Assembly (NCBI RefSeq): GCF_010728325.1
Contig: NZ_AP022570.1
Span: 4,836,001 to 4,900,000, forward strand
Length of the DNA stretch: 64,000 nucleotides
Direction: 5' to 3'
Source: Mycolicibacterium poriferae
Lineage (GTDB): Bacteria; Actinomycetota; Actinomycetes; Mycobacteriales; Mycobacteriaceae
Shown here one piece after another: positions 1-7,605 of this stretch; within the stretch, counting starts at the first letter, position 1; every line of letters starts with the position of its first letter. Below the pieces are notes generated by a model that did not search any database, had not been told where the DNA came from, and saw only the letters and a list, made by a program, of their open reading frames with translations. The translations under genes and the position numbers were made by a program.

Positions 1-1
1 G

Positions 2-58
2 GTCGTCGGCGACAAGGTCACGATCACCCTGGAGATCGAGGCCGTCAAGCAGGCCTGA
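2..58 (+). CDS. C-terminal end of a YceI-like protein (partial)
   Basis: Only the last 18 codons are in the window; they read VVGDKVTITLEIEAVKQA and stop at TGA. This closing beta-strand pattern (G-D-x-V-x-I-x-L-E-I-E) is typical of the C-terminus of YceI-family polyisoprenoid-binding lipocalin-like proteins, which are common in mycobacteria. The gene begins outside the window, so domain content cannot be checked. It converges on the membrane protein gene that follows, with a strong stem-loop between them. Confidence 0.5.
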   Translation, partial: VVGDKVTITLEIEAVKQA

Positions 59-68
59 GGCACGCAGC

Positions 69-110
69 GTGACGCCACCGCGACGGCACCCGTCGTCGCG
101 GTGGCGTCAC
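69..110. terminator. Bidirectional hairpin between convergent genes
   Basis: Bases 69-85 and 94-110 are perfect inverted copies (17 bp stem, 8-base loop). It lies 10 bases after the stop of the YceI-like gene and ends 5 bases before the stop of the leftward membrane protein gene, so it can serve both. There is no clear U-tract, as is usual for mycobacterial hairpin terminators. Confidence 0.75.
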
Positions 111-114
111 GGCA

Positions 115-579
115 TCACTCCGAGATCACGCCCCACTTCGCCTCGGTGCCCGCATGACCGATCCGCACCACCTGCACCGTCGTCGCAACCCCGATCACGA
201 CAGCGACCACCGTGACCACGACAGCGGTCAGCTTCGGGGTGGCATCGGACCTGACGGTGCGCACATGCAGGAACGCGACCGCCAGCGCCATGACGAGCAG
301 CGCGATCGAGAAGTAGATCATGGTTTCGCCACGTTCTTCGTGCGTCTCCAAGATCGCGCTGTGGGTGGGAAAGCTGTTGTACAACCACTCCCCAGCCGAC
401 GTCGTCAACGGCGTGAGCACGAGGTTAACGGCGGCGAACGAGACGACGAGCCAGACGAATCGGCGCCGCGCGGCGGGCCACACGGCACACAGAATGCCGA
501 GCAACGCGGTCAGCGGCGCCAGCACCACGATGGCGTGTACCAACAGCGCGTGCGCGGGTAGGCCGGCGACAGTCGTCAT
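115..579 (-). CDS. DUF2231 integral membrane protein
   Basis: 154 residues with four predicted membrane helices (about 10-30, 40-60, 85-105, 120-142). The N-terminus contains GLPAHALLVHAIVVLAPLTA, the hallmark of the DUF2231 family, whose conserved histidines in the first helix suggest metal or heme contact, though the function is unknown. The ATG start is 9 bases from the stop of the upstream FAH-family gene, so the two are probably one transcript. Confidence 0.8.
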   Translation of the reverse strand: MTTVAGLPAHALLVHAIVVLAPLTALLGILCAVWPAARRRFVWLVVSFAAVNLVLTPLTTSAGEWLYNSFPTHSAILETHEERGETMIYFSIALLVMALAVAFLHVRTVRSDATPKLTAVVVTVVAVVIGVATTVQVVRIGHAGTEAKWGVISE

Positions 580-588
580 GGTGTCTCC

Positions 589-1500
589 TCACCTACTCGA
601 GATCGGGTGGCTGATTTCCCCGATCTGGTCGATGGCCAGCGTCAGCTGATCCCCGGGCCGCAACCAGTGTCCGGTCTCCATCCCGCTGCCGCCCGGCAAG
701 GTGCCGGTGGCGAACAGCTCACCGGCATACAGGTGTTCGTCGCGCGACGCGTGTGCGAGCAGTTCACCGAGGCTCCACCTCATCCCGCGACTGGACACGG
801 CGCTGACGGCGTCGCCGTTGATCGCGACGAATCCGGTCAGGTCGTCGATGCGCGGCAGGATCTCGTCTGCGGTGACGGCCTGCACCGACATCGACGACGC
901 GAAGTGCTTGGCTTTCTGCGGCCCCAACCCGGTCGCCATCTCCGCACGCTGCACGTCGCGGGCGCTGAAGTCGTTGACGACGACGAACGCGCCGATCGCA
1001 TCCAGCGCCTCGGCCGGTGCGGCATTGAAAAGCGGTGCCCGCAAGACGAATCCGAGCTCCAGTTCGTAATCCAGAGCGGTCGAGTACGAGGGGACGGCGA
1101 CGGTGGTTCCGCTGGGGACGAAACTCAGATGGTTGGACATGTAGTAGATCGGTTGCCGGTAGAACAGCGCCTTGGGCTTGAACAACGGGAACGGTTTCCC
1201 GGTCAGCCGCTCGATTCCCTCGGCGGCCCGGGACTGGCCGGGATGGAAGCGGCGCACCAACCCGCGTGCGGCGTCGACCGCGTGCTGTTCGTAGAGCATG
1301 AAATCGCGGAAGGACGTCGGCTGGAACGGCAGCACATGGCCGGCCGCGTCGTGGTGACCGCGGGCCCTTTCCAGCTCCCAGGCGGGGTCGAACACCGCGC
1401 CACCGAACACACCGGCATCGGCGCCCGAGGCCCACGACCCGTCGGATTGCAGCGACTGCAGCTCCAGCCGGTCACCGGAGTACACCCGTCGCAGCTTCAC
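589..1500 (-). CDS. Fumarylacetoacetate hydrolase family protein
   Basis: 303 residues starting at GTG (VKLRRVYSGDRL). The C-terminal FAH fold carries the acidic metal-binding signature DYELELGFVL (about residue 140), then VVVNDFSARDVQ and a GPQKAKHF loop. Family members cleave C-C bonds in acylpyruvates or decarboxylate/hydrate small keto acids using Mg or Mn. Substrate cannot be read from sequence; the N-terminal 100 residues are the variable capping region seen in fumarylacetoacetase-like actinobacterial enzymes. It is followed at 9 bases by the DUF2231 gene. Confidence 0.85.
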   Translation of the reverse strand: MKLRRVYSGDRLELQSLQSDGSWASGADAGVFGGAVFDPAWELERARGHHDAAGHVLPFQPTSFRDFMLYEQHAVDAARGLVRRFHPGQSRAAEGIERLTGKPFPLFKPKALFYRQPIYYMSNHLSFVPSGTTVAVPSYSTALDYELELGFVLRAPLFNAAPAEALDAIGAFVVVNDFSARDVQRAEMATGLGPQKAKHFASSMSVQAVTADEILPRIDDLTGFVAINGDAVSAVSSRGMRWSLGELLAHASRDEHLYAGELFATGTLPGGSGMETGHWLRPGDQLTLAIDQIGEISHPISSR

Positions 1501-1618
1501 CCCAAAGTCATACCACCCCGGGCATGCTCTCTGTGCGCAGTCGCGCGGCGCGAGCGTGCGCAGAATGCCACGATTCGCGGCGCGTCGCCGTGCAGACGCG
1601 GGCCCTCGCGGAGAAAGC

Positions 1619-4243
1619 TCAGGCGGCCAGGGGTGCGTAGGTCGTCGTGCGCTGCCGGGCGGGGCGGCCGATGCCCGCCGCGATCGCCGACAGTTCCTCG
1701 ATGCTCTTGTAGGAGCCGAACTCCGAGCCGGCCATCCGCGAGATCGTCTCCTCCATCAACGTCCCGCCCAGATCGTTGGCACCACCGCGCAACATGACCT
1801 GCGTGCGCTCCACACCGAGCTTCACCCAACTGGTCTGGATATTGGAGATCCTGCCGTGCAACATGATCCGCGCCAACGCGTGCACCGCCCGGTTGTCGCG
1901 GTGCGTCGGACCGGGCCGGGCGCCGCCGGCCAGGTACAGCGGGGAGGACTGGTGCACGAACGGCAGCGGCACGAACTCGGTGAACCCGCCGGTGCGGTCC
2001 TGGATGCCGGTCAGCACCCGCAGGTGCCCCACCCAGTGCCGGGGCGTGTCGACGTGTCCGTACATCATCGTCGAGCTGGAGCGCAGCCCCACCTCGTGCG
2101 CGGTGGTGATCACGTCGATCCACTCGGAGGTGGGCAGCTTGCCCTTGGTCAGCACCCAGCGCACCTCGTCGTCGAGGATCTCGGCGGCGGTGCCCGGAAT
2201 GGTGTCCAGCCCGGCTTCCCGCAACGCGGTCAACCACTCTCGAATGCTCGAGCCGCTCTTGGTCACCCCGTTGACGATCTCCATCGGCGAGAACGCGTGC
2301 ACGTGCATCGACGGCACCCTGGCCTTGACGGCACGCACCAGGTCGGCGTAGCCCGTCACCGGCAGATCGGGGTCGATCCCGCCCTGCATGCACACCTCGG
2401 TCGCACCGGCGACATGGGCCTGCCAGGCCCGGTCGGCCACCTCCTGGGTCGACAGCGAGAAGGCGTCCGCATCCCCTTTCCGCTGGGCGAACGCACAGAA
2501 CCGGCAGCCGGTGTAGCAGATGTTGGTGAAGTTGATGTTGCGGTTGACGACGTAGGTGACATCGTCGCCGACGGTGTCGCGGCGCAACGAATCAGCCAGC
2601 GCGGCAACAGCATCGAGCGCCGGGCCGTCGGCGGTGGCCAACGCCAGGTACTCGTCGTCGGTGCAACCGGCGGGGTCGCGTTCGGCGGAGCGCAGGGCGG
2701 CCAGCACATCGGTGTCGAGGCGTTCGGGCGCCCGGGCGGCCAGCTCGCTGACCTTCTCCCGGATGGCGTCCCAGTCACCGAACGCGCTGCCCAGATCGCT
2801 GCGGGTCTCCGTCCGGCGCCCCTGGGAGTCGATCTCCTCGTTCAGGTCGACCCGGCCCAGCGATTCGGCTGCCTCGTCGGGTTCCTGCCACGGGCGACCG
2901 GTCGGGTTGACGTCGCGCGCGAACCCGGTCTGCGGGTCGGCCAGCGCCGCGACGTGACCCGCTACCCGCGGATCGATCCAGGCCGCACCGGCGGTGACAT
3001 AGGGCGGTTGGGCGGTCAGCCGCTGGACCAGGTCGTAACCCGCCTCGGCGGTGACGGCGGCCAGTTCGTCCAGAGCCGGCCAGGGCCGTTCGGGGTTGAC
3101 GTGGTCGGGGGTCAGCGGCGACACCCCACCCCAGTCGTCGACCCCCGCACCGATCAGCGCCAGGCACTCCGCGCGCGACACCAGGTTGGGGGGTGCCTGG
3201 ATGCGCATCTTCGGGCCCATCACGAGCCGCGTCACCGCCAACGTGGCCAGGAATTCGTCGATGTCGGCGTCCGGCGTCGACGCCATCGCGGTGTGGTCCT
3301 TGGCCCGGAAGTTCTGCACGATCACTTCCTGCACATGACCGAACTCGCGGTGCACCCGGCGGATCGCGTGGATGGTGTCGGCCCGCTCGGCGCGCGTCTC
3401 CCCGATACCGACCAACAGGCCGGTGGTGAACGGAATCGAGAGCCGGCCCGCGTCGGCGAGGGTGCGCAGCCGCACCTCGGGATCCTTGTCGGGGCTGCCG
3501 TAGTGCGCCTCGCCCTTGGTCTCGAACAGTCGCCGCGACGTGGTTTCCAGCATCATGCCCATCGACGGTGCGACGGGCTTGAGACGGGAGAGCTCCGACC
3601 AGCTCATGACTCCGGGGTTCAGATGGGGCAGCAGCCCGGTCTCCTCGAGCACCCGGATCGCCATGGCGCGGACGTAGTCCAGCGTCGAGTCGTAACCGCG
3701 TTCGTCGAGCCACTGCCGGGCCTCGTCCCAGCGGGCCTCCGGGCGGTCGCCGAGGGTGAACAACGCTTCCTTGCAACCGAGTTCGGCGCCCCGGCGCGCC
3801 ACCGCCAGTATCTCGTCGGGCTCCATGTACATGCCCTTGCCCGCCGCGCGCAGCCGGCCCGGGACGGTGACGAAGGTGCAGTAGTGACAGGTGTCCCGGC
3901 ACAGATGGCTGACGGGGAGGAAGACCTTGCGCGAATAGCTGACCGGCAGCCGGCCGGTAGCCCCACGCCGGCCGGCGGCCTCCAACCCCGCGTCGCGGAC
4001 GCGGGCCGCGGAGTTGCACAGGTCGGCGAGGTCGGCTCCGCGCGCGCCCATGGCGATGGCCGCTTCGTCGATGTTGAGCGCTACGCCGTCACGGGCACGC
4101 CGCAGGACGCGCCGCATGGCGGCCGGACTGGCCGCCTCGGCTTTCGGGGGGACCGCGGGAATGGGCAGCTGCGCGCCGTGCTGGGGGTTCAGAGCCACTC
4201 CTGTGTAACCCCACTGGTGTCGTGGATCATCCGCGCGTCTCAC
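1619..4243 (-). CDS. fbiC: 7,8-didemethyl-8-hydroxy-5-deazariboflavin (FO) synthase
   Basis: 874 residues, a fusion of two radical-SAM enzymes (CofG and CofH) that together make FO, the chromophore of coenzyme F420, from tyrosine and the flavin precursor 5-amino-6-ribitylaminouracil. The CofG half carries a CX3CX2C cluster motif at Cys115/119/122 ([10 protein letters not shown]); the CofH half carries a second one near residues 574-582 ([10 protein letters not shown]). Length and sequence match mycobacterial FbiC (about 856 residues) closely throughout; only the N-terminal 35 residues look variable. The chosen start is GTG at 4243; a later start inside the variable leader is possible. The F420-dependent Rv1155-type gene also occurs in this window. 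Confidence 0.97.
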   Translation of the reverse strand: MRRADDPRHQWGYTGVALNPQHGAQLPIPAVPPKAEAASPAAMRRVLRRARDGVALNIDEAAIAMGARGADLADLCNSAARVRDAGLEAAGRRGATGRLPVSYSRKVFLPVSHLCRDTCHYCTFVTVPGRLRAAGKGMYMEPDEILAVARRGAELGCKEALFTLGDRPEARWDEARQWLDERGYDSTLDYVRAMAIRVLEETGLLPHLNPGVMSWSELSRLKPVAPSMGMMLETTSRRLFETKGEAHYGSPDKDPEVRLRTLADAGRLSIPFTTGLLVGIGETRAERADTIHAIRRVHREFGHVQEVIVQNFRAKDHTAMASTPDADIDEFLATLAVTRLVMGPKMRIQAPPNLVSRAECLALIGAGVDDWGGVSPLTPDHVNPERPWPALDELAAVTAEAGYDLVQRLTAQPPYVTAGAAWIDPRVAGHVAALADPQTGFARDVNPTGRPWQEPDEAAESLGRVDLNEEIDSQGRRTETRSDLGSAFGDWDAIREKVSELAARAPERLDTDVLAALRSAERDPAGCTDDEYLALATADGPALDAVAALADSLRRDTVGDDVTYVVNRNINFTNICYTGCRFCAFAQRKGDADAFSLSTQEVADRAWQAHVAGATEVCMQGGIDPDLPVTGYADLVRAVKARVPSMHVHAFSPMEIVNGVTKSGSSIREWLTALREAGLDTIPGTAAEILDDEVRWVLTKGKLPTSEWIDVITTAHEVGLRSSSTMMYGHVDTPRHWVGHLRVLTGIQDRTGGFTEFVPLPFVHQSSPLYLAGGARPGPTHRDNRAVHALARIMLHGRISNIQTSWVKLGVERTQVMLRGGANDLGGTLMEETISRMAGSEFGSYKSIEELSAIAAGIGRPARQRTTTYAPLAA

Positions 4244-4312
4244 TATTTGAAACCGGTGCGCCTGGCATAGGGGTCACAGTAGTAGGAGTCCCCCGCTTCG
4301 GTGCGGGCCCCG

Positions 4313-4750
4313 TCAGCGGGCAACCGGCGGGCGTCGCAGCAGCAACCAGGCGGCGGGAAGGGCACCCACTACGAGGAGCAGCAGCAGCCCGTACTCCATG
4401 ACACCGGGTCCGCCGAAGACGATGTCGTCACCCGGGCCACCCAGCGTGAAGACCCCGACGGTGGCCAGCCAGGTCCACAACGGCAGCGCCGCCCAGCGCG
4501 GCGAGGCGTGCAGTTGCTGCGCCGCCCACACCAGCGCTGCGTTGAGTAGACCGCTGAGCAGGGCACTGATCGGGATCCACACCGACCCCAGATGCACAGG
4601 AAGGAAGAAGACGGCCATCAGCGCCGACAGCACACCGTCGACCGCGAGCAGGCCCAGCAGGAGCGGCCGACGCCGATCCGACGCCGGCGGGGCCGCGGCC
4701 GTCAGGTCGGGATGCTGTCGAGCAGCGACACCAGCGAACCGACCACCCAC
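4313..4750 (-). CDS. Small integral membrane protein (Rv1171-like)
   Basis: Up to 145 residues with four hydrophobic helices (about 30-48, 55-75, 88-105, 115-135). Its position between mshB and fbiC matches Rv1171 from memory; function unknown. The GTG at 4750 gives an unconvincing polar leader that overlaps the 35-residue ORF at 4702-4809 by 49 bases. Residues after the leader (from about 4706, sequence LTAAAPPASDRRRP) look like the real beginning, but no ATG, GTG or TTG is available there, only a CTG that overlaps the TGA of the small ORF. The start is therefore unresolved. Confidence 0.7.
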   Translation of the reverse strand: MGGRFAGVAARQHPDLTAAAPPASDRRRPLLLGLLAVDGVLSALMAVFFLPVHLGSVWIPISALLSGLLNAALVWAAQQLHASPRWAALPLWTWLATVGVFTLGGPGDDIVFGGPGVMEYGLLLLLVVGALPAAWLLLRRPPVAR

Positions 4751-4809
4751 TGGAAGTTGTCCAGCCGGTCCTGCCAGTGCTGCAGGTTGGGATCCAGGTC
4801 CGGGTCCAT
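4702..4809 (-). CDS. 35-residue ORF between mshB and the membrane protein
   Basis: ATG at 4809, preceded by a good purine-rich ribosome-binding sequence (GGAAGGG), encodes a 35-residue peptide beginning MDPDLDPNLQHWQDRLDN and ending LVSLLDSIPT. The first half is acidic and Trp/Gln rich, the second half an amphipathic or weakly hydrophobic helix with the pattern WVVGSLVSLL. It lies 57 bases downstream of the mshB stop on the same strand and overlaps the next gene, which suggests translation coupling. No family was recognised; it could instead be part of the leader of the membrane protein gene. Confidence 0.5.
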   Translation of the reverse strand: MDPDLDPNLQHWQDRLDNFQWVVGSLVSLLDSIPT

Positions 4810-4866
4810 GTGGTTTCCCTTCCGCGCGGGTTCGGTTGCGGGCAGCTTACCCGCCTCGACGCGAAG

Positions 4867-5718
4867 TTACCCCAGGCTCAGCCCGGCGAGCAGATCGGTT
4901 TCCCAACCGCGTCCGTCGCGCTCGCCGGCGGTCCCGGCGGCCAGCGTGTAGAACTCGCTCGGTCCGACAGGCAACGCGACGTTGTTGGACAGCGCGCACA
5001 CCCGACCGTCCGGCGACACCTGCACCTGGGTGGCGTGCGCGCGCAGCGCGGCGACCTTGGCGGACAGGTGCTCGGTGACGTCGAGCGCGGCGTCGATCGC
5101 GTCGTCGGGAACCCCGAACCAGATGTCGTCGCCGCTGACCCGGGTCCATCCGGCGGGCACGTCGGCCAGCGCCGCCAGCTCGGCGGCGATCGCCGTGGCC
5201 GACGTGACGGTCCAGTAGAACTTCGGCACCTCCCACTGCGCGGCGTCGACCGCCGCCGTCGTCACCCGGTGGGTGTGGATGTGGTCGGGGTGCCCGTAAC
5301 CCCCCTGCGGGTCGTAGGTGACGACGACATGGGGACGCAGGTCGTCGATGGCCGCGGCCAGGACCGCGGTCTGCTCGGCGACGTCGCCGTCGACGAAGCG
5401 TCGCCCGCGGCGCGGCGGCGTGTCGGCCATCCCGGAGTCGCGCCACCGGCCGGCACCGCCGAGGAAGCGGGGCCGGTCCACACCGAGTTCGCGCAGTGCT
5501 GCGGTCAATTCGGCGATGCGAAAGCCGCCGAGTTGGTCGGCGTGGTCGACGGCGAGCTGCGCCCACTGCTCCCCGATCACCTCGCCCTCTTCACCCAAGG
5601 TGCAGGTGATCACCTGCACCTGCGCGCCCAGGGCTACGTAGCGCGCGATCGTCGCCCCGGTCGTGAGGGTCTCGTCGTCGGGGTGGGCGTGGACGAACAG
5701 CAGCCGCGGGGTCTCCAT
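4867..5718 (-). CDS. mshB: N-acetyl-1-D-myo-inosityl-2-amino-2-deoxy-glucopyranoside deacetylase
   Basis: 283 residues of the LmbE/PIG-L family. It removes the acetyl group from GlcNAc-inositol in mycothiol synthesis. The zinc site is visible as AHPDDE (His12, Asp15) near the start and the HPDHIHTH stretch near residue 142; [13 protein letters not shown] and ALSNNVALP match Rv1170 almost exactly, and the C-terminus ends [12 protein letters not shown] like that protein. ATG at 5718 was chosen; a GTG two codons upstream is equally possible. Transcribed with the small ORF, the membrane protein and possibly fbiC. Confidence 0.95.
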   Translation of the reverse strand: METPRLLFVHAHPDDETLTTGATIARYVALGAQVQVITCTLGEEGEVIGEQWAQLAVDHADQLGGFRIAELTAALRELGVDRPRFLGGAGRWRDSGMADTPPRRGRRFVDGDVAEQTAVLAAAIDDLRPHVVVTYDPQGGYGHPDHIHTHRVTTAAVDAAQWEVPKFYWTVTSATAIAAELAALADVPAGWTRVSGDDIWFGVPDDAIDAALDVTEHLSAKVAALRAHATQVQVSPDGRVCALSNNVALPVGPSEFYTLAAGTAGERDGRGWETDLLAGLSLG

Positions 5719-5807
5719 GGTCACCAGCTTGCCCGTACGCAGTGACCCTTGTGAGCCCCAGGGCGGCCGCGCCGTCGGCGAGGGCTTCGGGCCGGAGCCC
5801 GACAGGG

Positions 5808-6743
5808 TCAGCCGATCTGCGCGCCAGGTAACCGCATCGGGTCGTCCTCCAGTGCCGCCCGGTCCCAGCCACCCAGCTCGGCGGCGGCCGAGTAGGTGCT
5901 GTGCAGGAATTCGGCAACCGCCCGGTCCGGGTCGGGAGCCGCGCGGGCGACCTCGTAGGGCAACAGGAACTGCTGGAACTCGGCGCTGTAGAACGCTCCA
6001 TCGGGGCCGGCGGGCTGGTCGGCGAATCCCTCGGGTGCCGGGTAGGCGTAGGAGTAAAAGGCGCCTTCGTCCCCGCCGCCGGGCCAGAAGCCGCAGCTGG
6101 ACAGCTCGTGCGAGTAGCCCTCGACCATGACCCAGTCCGCGCAGTTCGGCGCTCCCCCGGGGTGCGGCGGCGCCGAGTTCCCGGAGAAACGGGTGCACGC
6201 CAGGTCCATCGCACCCCAGAAGAAGTGCACCGGGCTGACCTTGCCGACGAAGTGCGACCGGAACTCGCCGATCGTGCGGTTGGCCTGGAGCAGCTGACGC
6301 CAGAACAGCGTGACTGCCTCGGCGTCGTAGGAGGCGTGCTCATGATCCTCGGCGAACGGAATCGCCGGGTCGACCTCGTTGGGCACCGCCCGGATCTGCG
6401 CCTCGATACCGAGTGCATCGAGGCGCTCCATCAGCCGCGTGTAGAACTCTGCCACCGCCATGGGCTGCAACGGCAGACTCTCGGCGCCCCCGTCGCTGCT
6501 GCGAACCTCGAGTCGGTGGCTGAGGAAATCGAACTCCATCTCGAAGGCCCCGCTGCCGTACGGAATGGTCGACGTCGTCAAGCCGCGGGGACTGACGTAG
6601 AGCGTCGCCTGCCACCAGTGGTTGAGCAAGGGGGCGTGTCTCATCCGGATCTTGCCCACGATCTGCGTCCACATGTGCAGGGTGTCGCGGGTGGGGGTCC
6701 AGTCCGACACCCGCAGCGTCGGCCAGCTCGTGTTCGTGGTCAT
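5808..6743 (-). CDS. DUF5996 family protein
   Basis: 311 residues, soluble, no signal peptide. The opening [20 protein letters not shown], the [17 protein letters not shown] block and a His-rich [16 protein letters not shown] segment are the signature of DUF5996 proteins, found in actinobacteria and some proteobacteria and of unknown function. It is translationally coupled to the upstream flavodoxin-like gene (ATGA overlap, 6740-6743), so the two products probably act together. Nothing seen identifies a substrate. Confidence 0.8.
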   Translation of the reverse strand: MTTNTSWPTLRVSDWTPTRDTLHMWTQIVGKIRMRHAPLLNHWWQATLYVSPRGLTTSTIPYGSGAFEMEFDFLSHRLEVRSSDGGAESLPLQPMAVAEFYTRLMERLDALGIEAQIRAVPNEVDPAIPFAEDHEHASYDAEAVTLFWRQLLQANRTIGEFRSHFVGKVSPVHFFWGAMDLACTRFSGNSAPPHPGGAPNCADWVMVEGYSHELSSCGFWPGGGDEGAFYSYAYPAPEGFADQPAGPDGAFYSAEFQQFLLPYEVARAAPDPDRAVAEFLHSTYSAAAELGGWDRAALEDDPMRLPGAQIG

Positions 6744-7465
6744 CGATACTCCGGATTCGCGTGGTCGGGGTGCGTACCAGCATCCCAGGCGGTGCGCTGA
6801 TTGCCGTAGGCCGGAATCCCGCCGGCGGCGCGGAGCATGGACGCGAGATGCATCAGGTTGTAGGTCATGAACGCGATGTTGCGGTTGGTGAAGTCGTTCT
6901 CCGGGCCGCCGGACCCCTCGTCGAGATAGGACGGCCCGGGGCCGACCTCGCCCAGCCAGCCCGCGTCGGCCTGGGGCGGGACGTTGTACCCGATGTGCTG
7001 GAGGCTGAACAGGATGCTCATCGCACAGTGTTTGAGGCCGTCCTCGTTGCCGGTGAGCAGGCATCCACCGACCCGTCCGTAGTACGAATACTGCCCGTGC
7101 TCGTTGAGGACGCCGGAGTAGCCGTAGAGCCGCTCGATGACCCTACGTGTCACAGAACTGTTGTCTCCCAGCCAGATCGGCCCGCCGATGACGAGGATGT
7201 CGGCGGCCAGCACCCGCGGCAGCAGGGCGGGCCAGTCGTCGCGCTCCCACCCGTGCTCGGTCATGTCCGGACGGACACCGGTGGCGATGTCGTAGTCCAC
7301 GGCGCGAAACTGGTCCACCGCCACCCCGTTCGCCGCCATGATCGCCGCGCTGCGGTCGATCACTCCCTGGGTGTGGCTGAGGGCCGGTGAGCGGTTGAGG
7401 GTGCAGTTGACGTACAACGCGCGCAACCCGGAGAAGTCGGGTCGGTCGCTGCGGGAGTCGGGCAT
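6740..7465 (-). CDS. Flavodoxin-like NAD(P)H-dependent oxidoreductase
   Basis: 241 residues with an FMN-reductase/flavodoxin fold: strand LRALYVNCTLNRSP followed by a phosphate-binding loop, then DILVIGGPIWLGDNSS (about residue 95) which binds the isoalloxazine ring. This fold reduces FMN or quinone-like acceptors with NADPH. It is the first gene of a two-gene unit with the DUF5996 gene and divergent from the large LuxR-type regulator, whose start is 140 bases away; this makes the regulator a plausible local controller. Confidence 0.82.
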   Translation of the reverse strand: MPDSRSDRPDFSGLRALYVNCTLNRSPALSHTQGVIDRSAAIMAANGVAVDQFRAVDYDIATGVRPDMTEHGWERDDWPALLPRVLAADILVIGGPIWLGDNSSVTRRVIERLYGYSGVLNEHGQYSYYGRVGGCLLTGNEDGLKHCAMSILFSLQHIGYNVPPQADAGWLGEVGPGPSYLDEGSGGPENDFTNRNIAFMTYNLMHLASMLRAAGGIPAYGNQRTAWDAGTHPDHANPEYR

Positions 7466-7592
7466 GAAGTCCTTTCACGGACGTACGTGGACACGCGGAG
7501 CCGAGCCGGCTGTGGTGGCGCCGCCGTGCCCAGTGTCGGGCAACCACGGTGTCGGCGAATCGGTCAGTGAATCGGTCGGGGCGCCGAGCGGC

Positions 7593-7598
7593 TACTTT
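7593..7598 (+). promoter_or_regulatory. -10 element for the LuxR-type regulator, leaderless start
   Basis: TACTTT fits the mycobacterial TANNNT -10 consensus and is followed by 7 bases and then ATG at 7606. This spacing is the usual signature of a leaderless transcript and fixes the start of the regulator at MDLFGRRTE rather than at upstream ATGs. Confidence 0.6.
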
Positions 7599-7605
7599 CG
7601 GAGTC

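Noticed and set aside
589..1500. An upstream ATG at 1511 for the FAH-family gene
   Set aside because: It reads into a TGA after four codons in another frame; the GTG at 1500 opens the conserved protein.
1556..4270. A long open frame on the plus strand opposite fbiC (about 900 codons)
   Set aside because: GC-rich antisense shadow of a fully conserved radical-SAM fusion; its translation is low complexity (Arg, Gly, His, Gln) without any domain.
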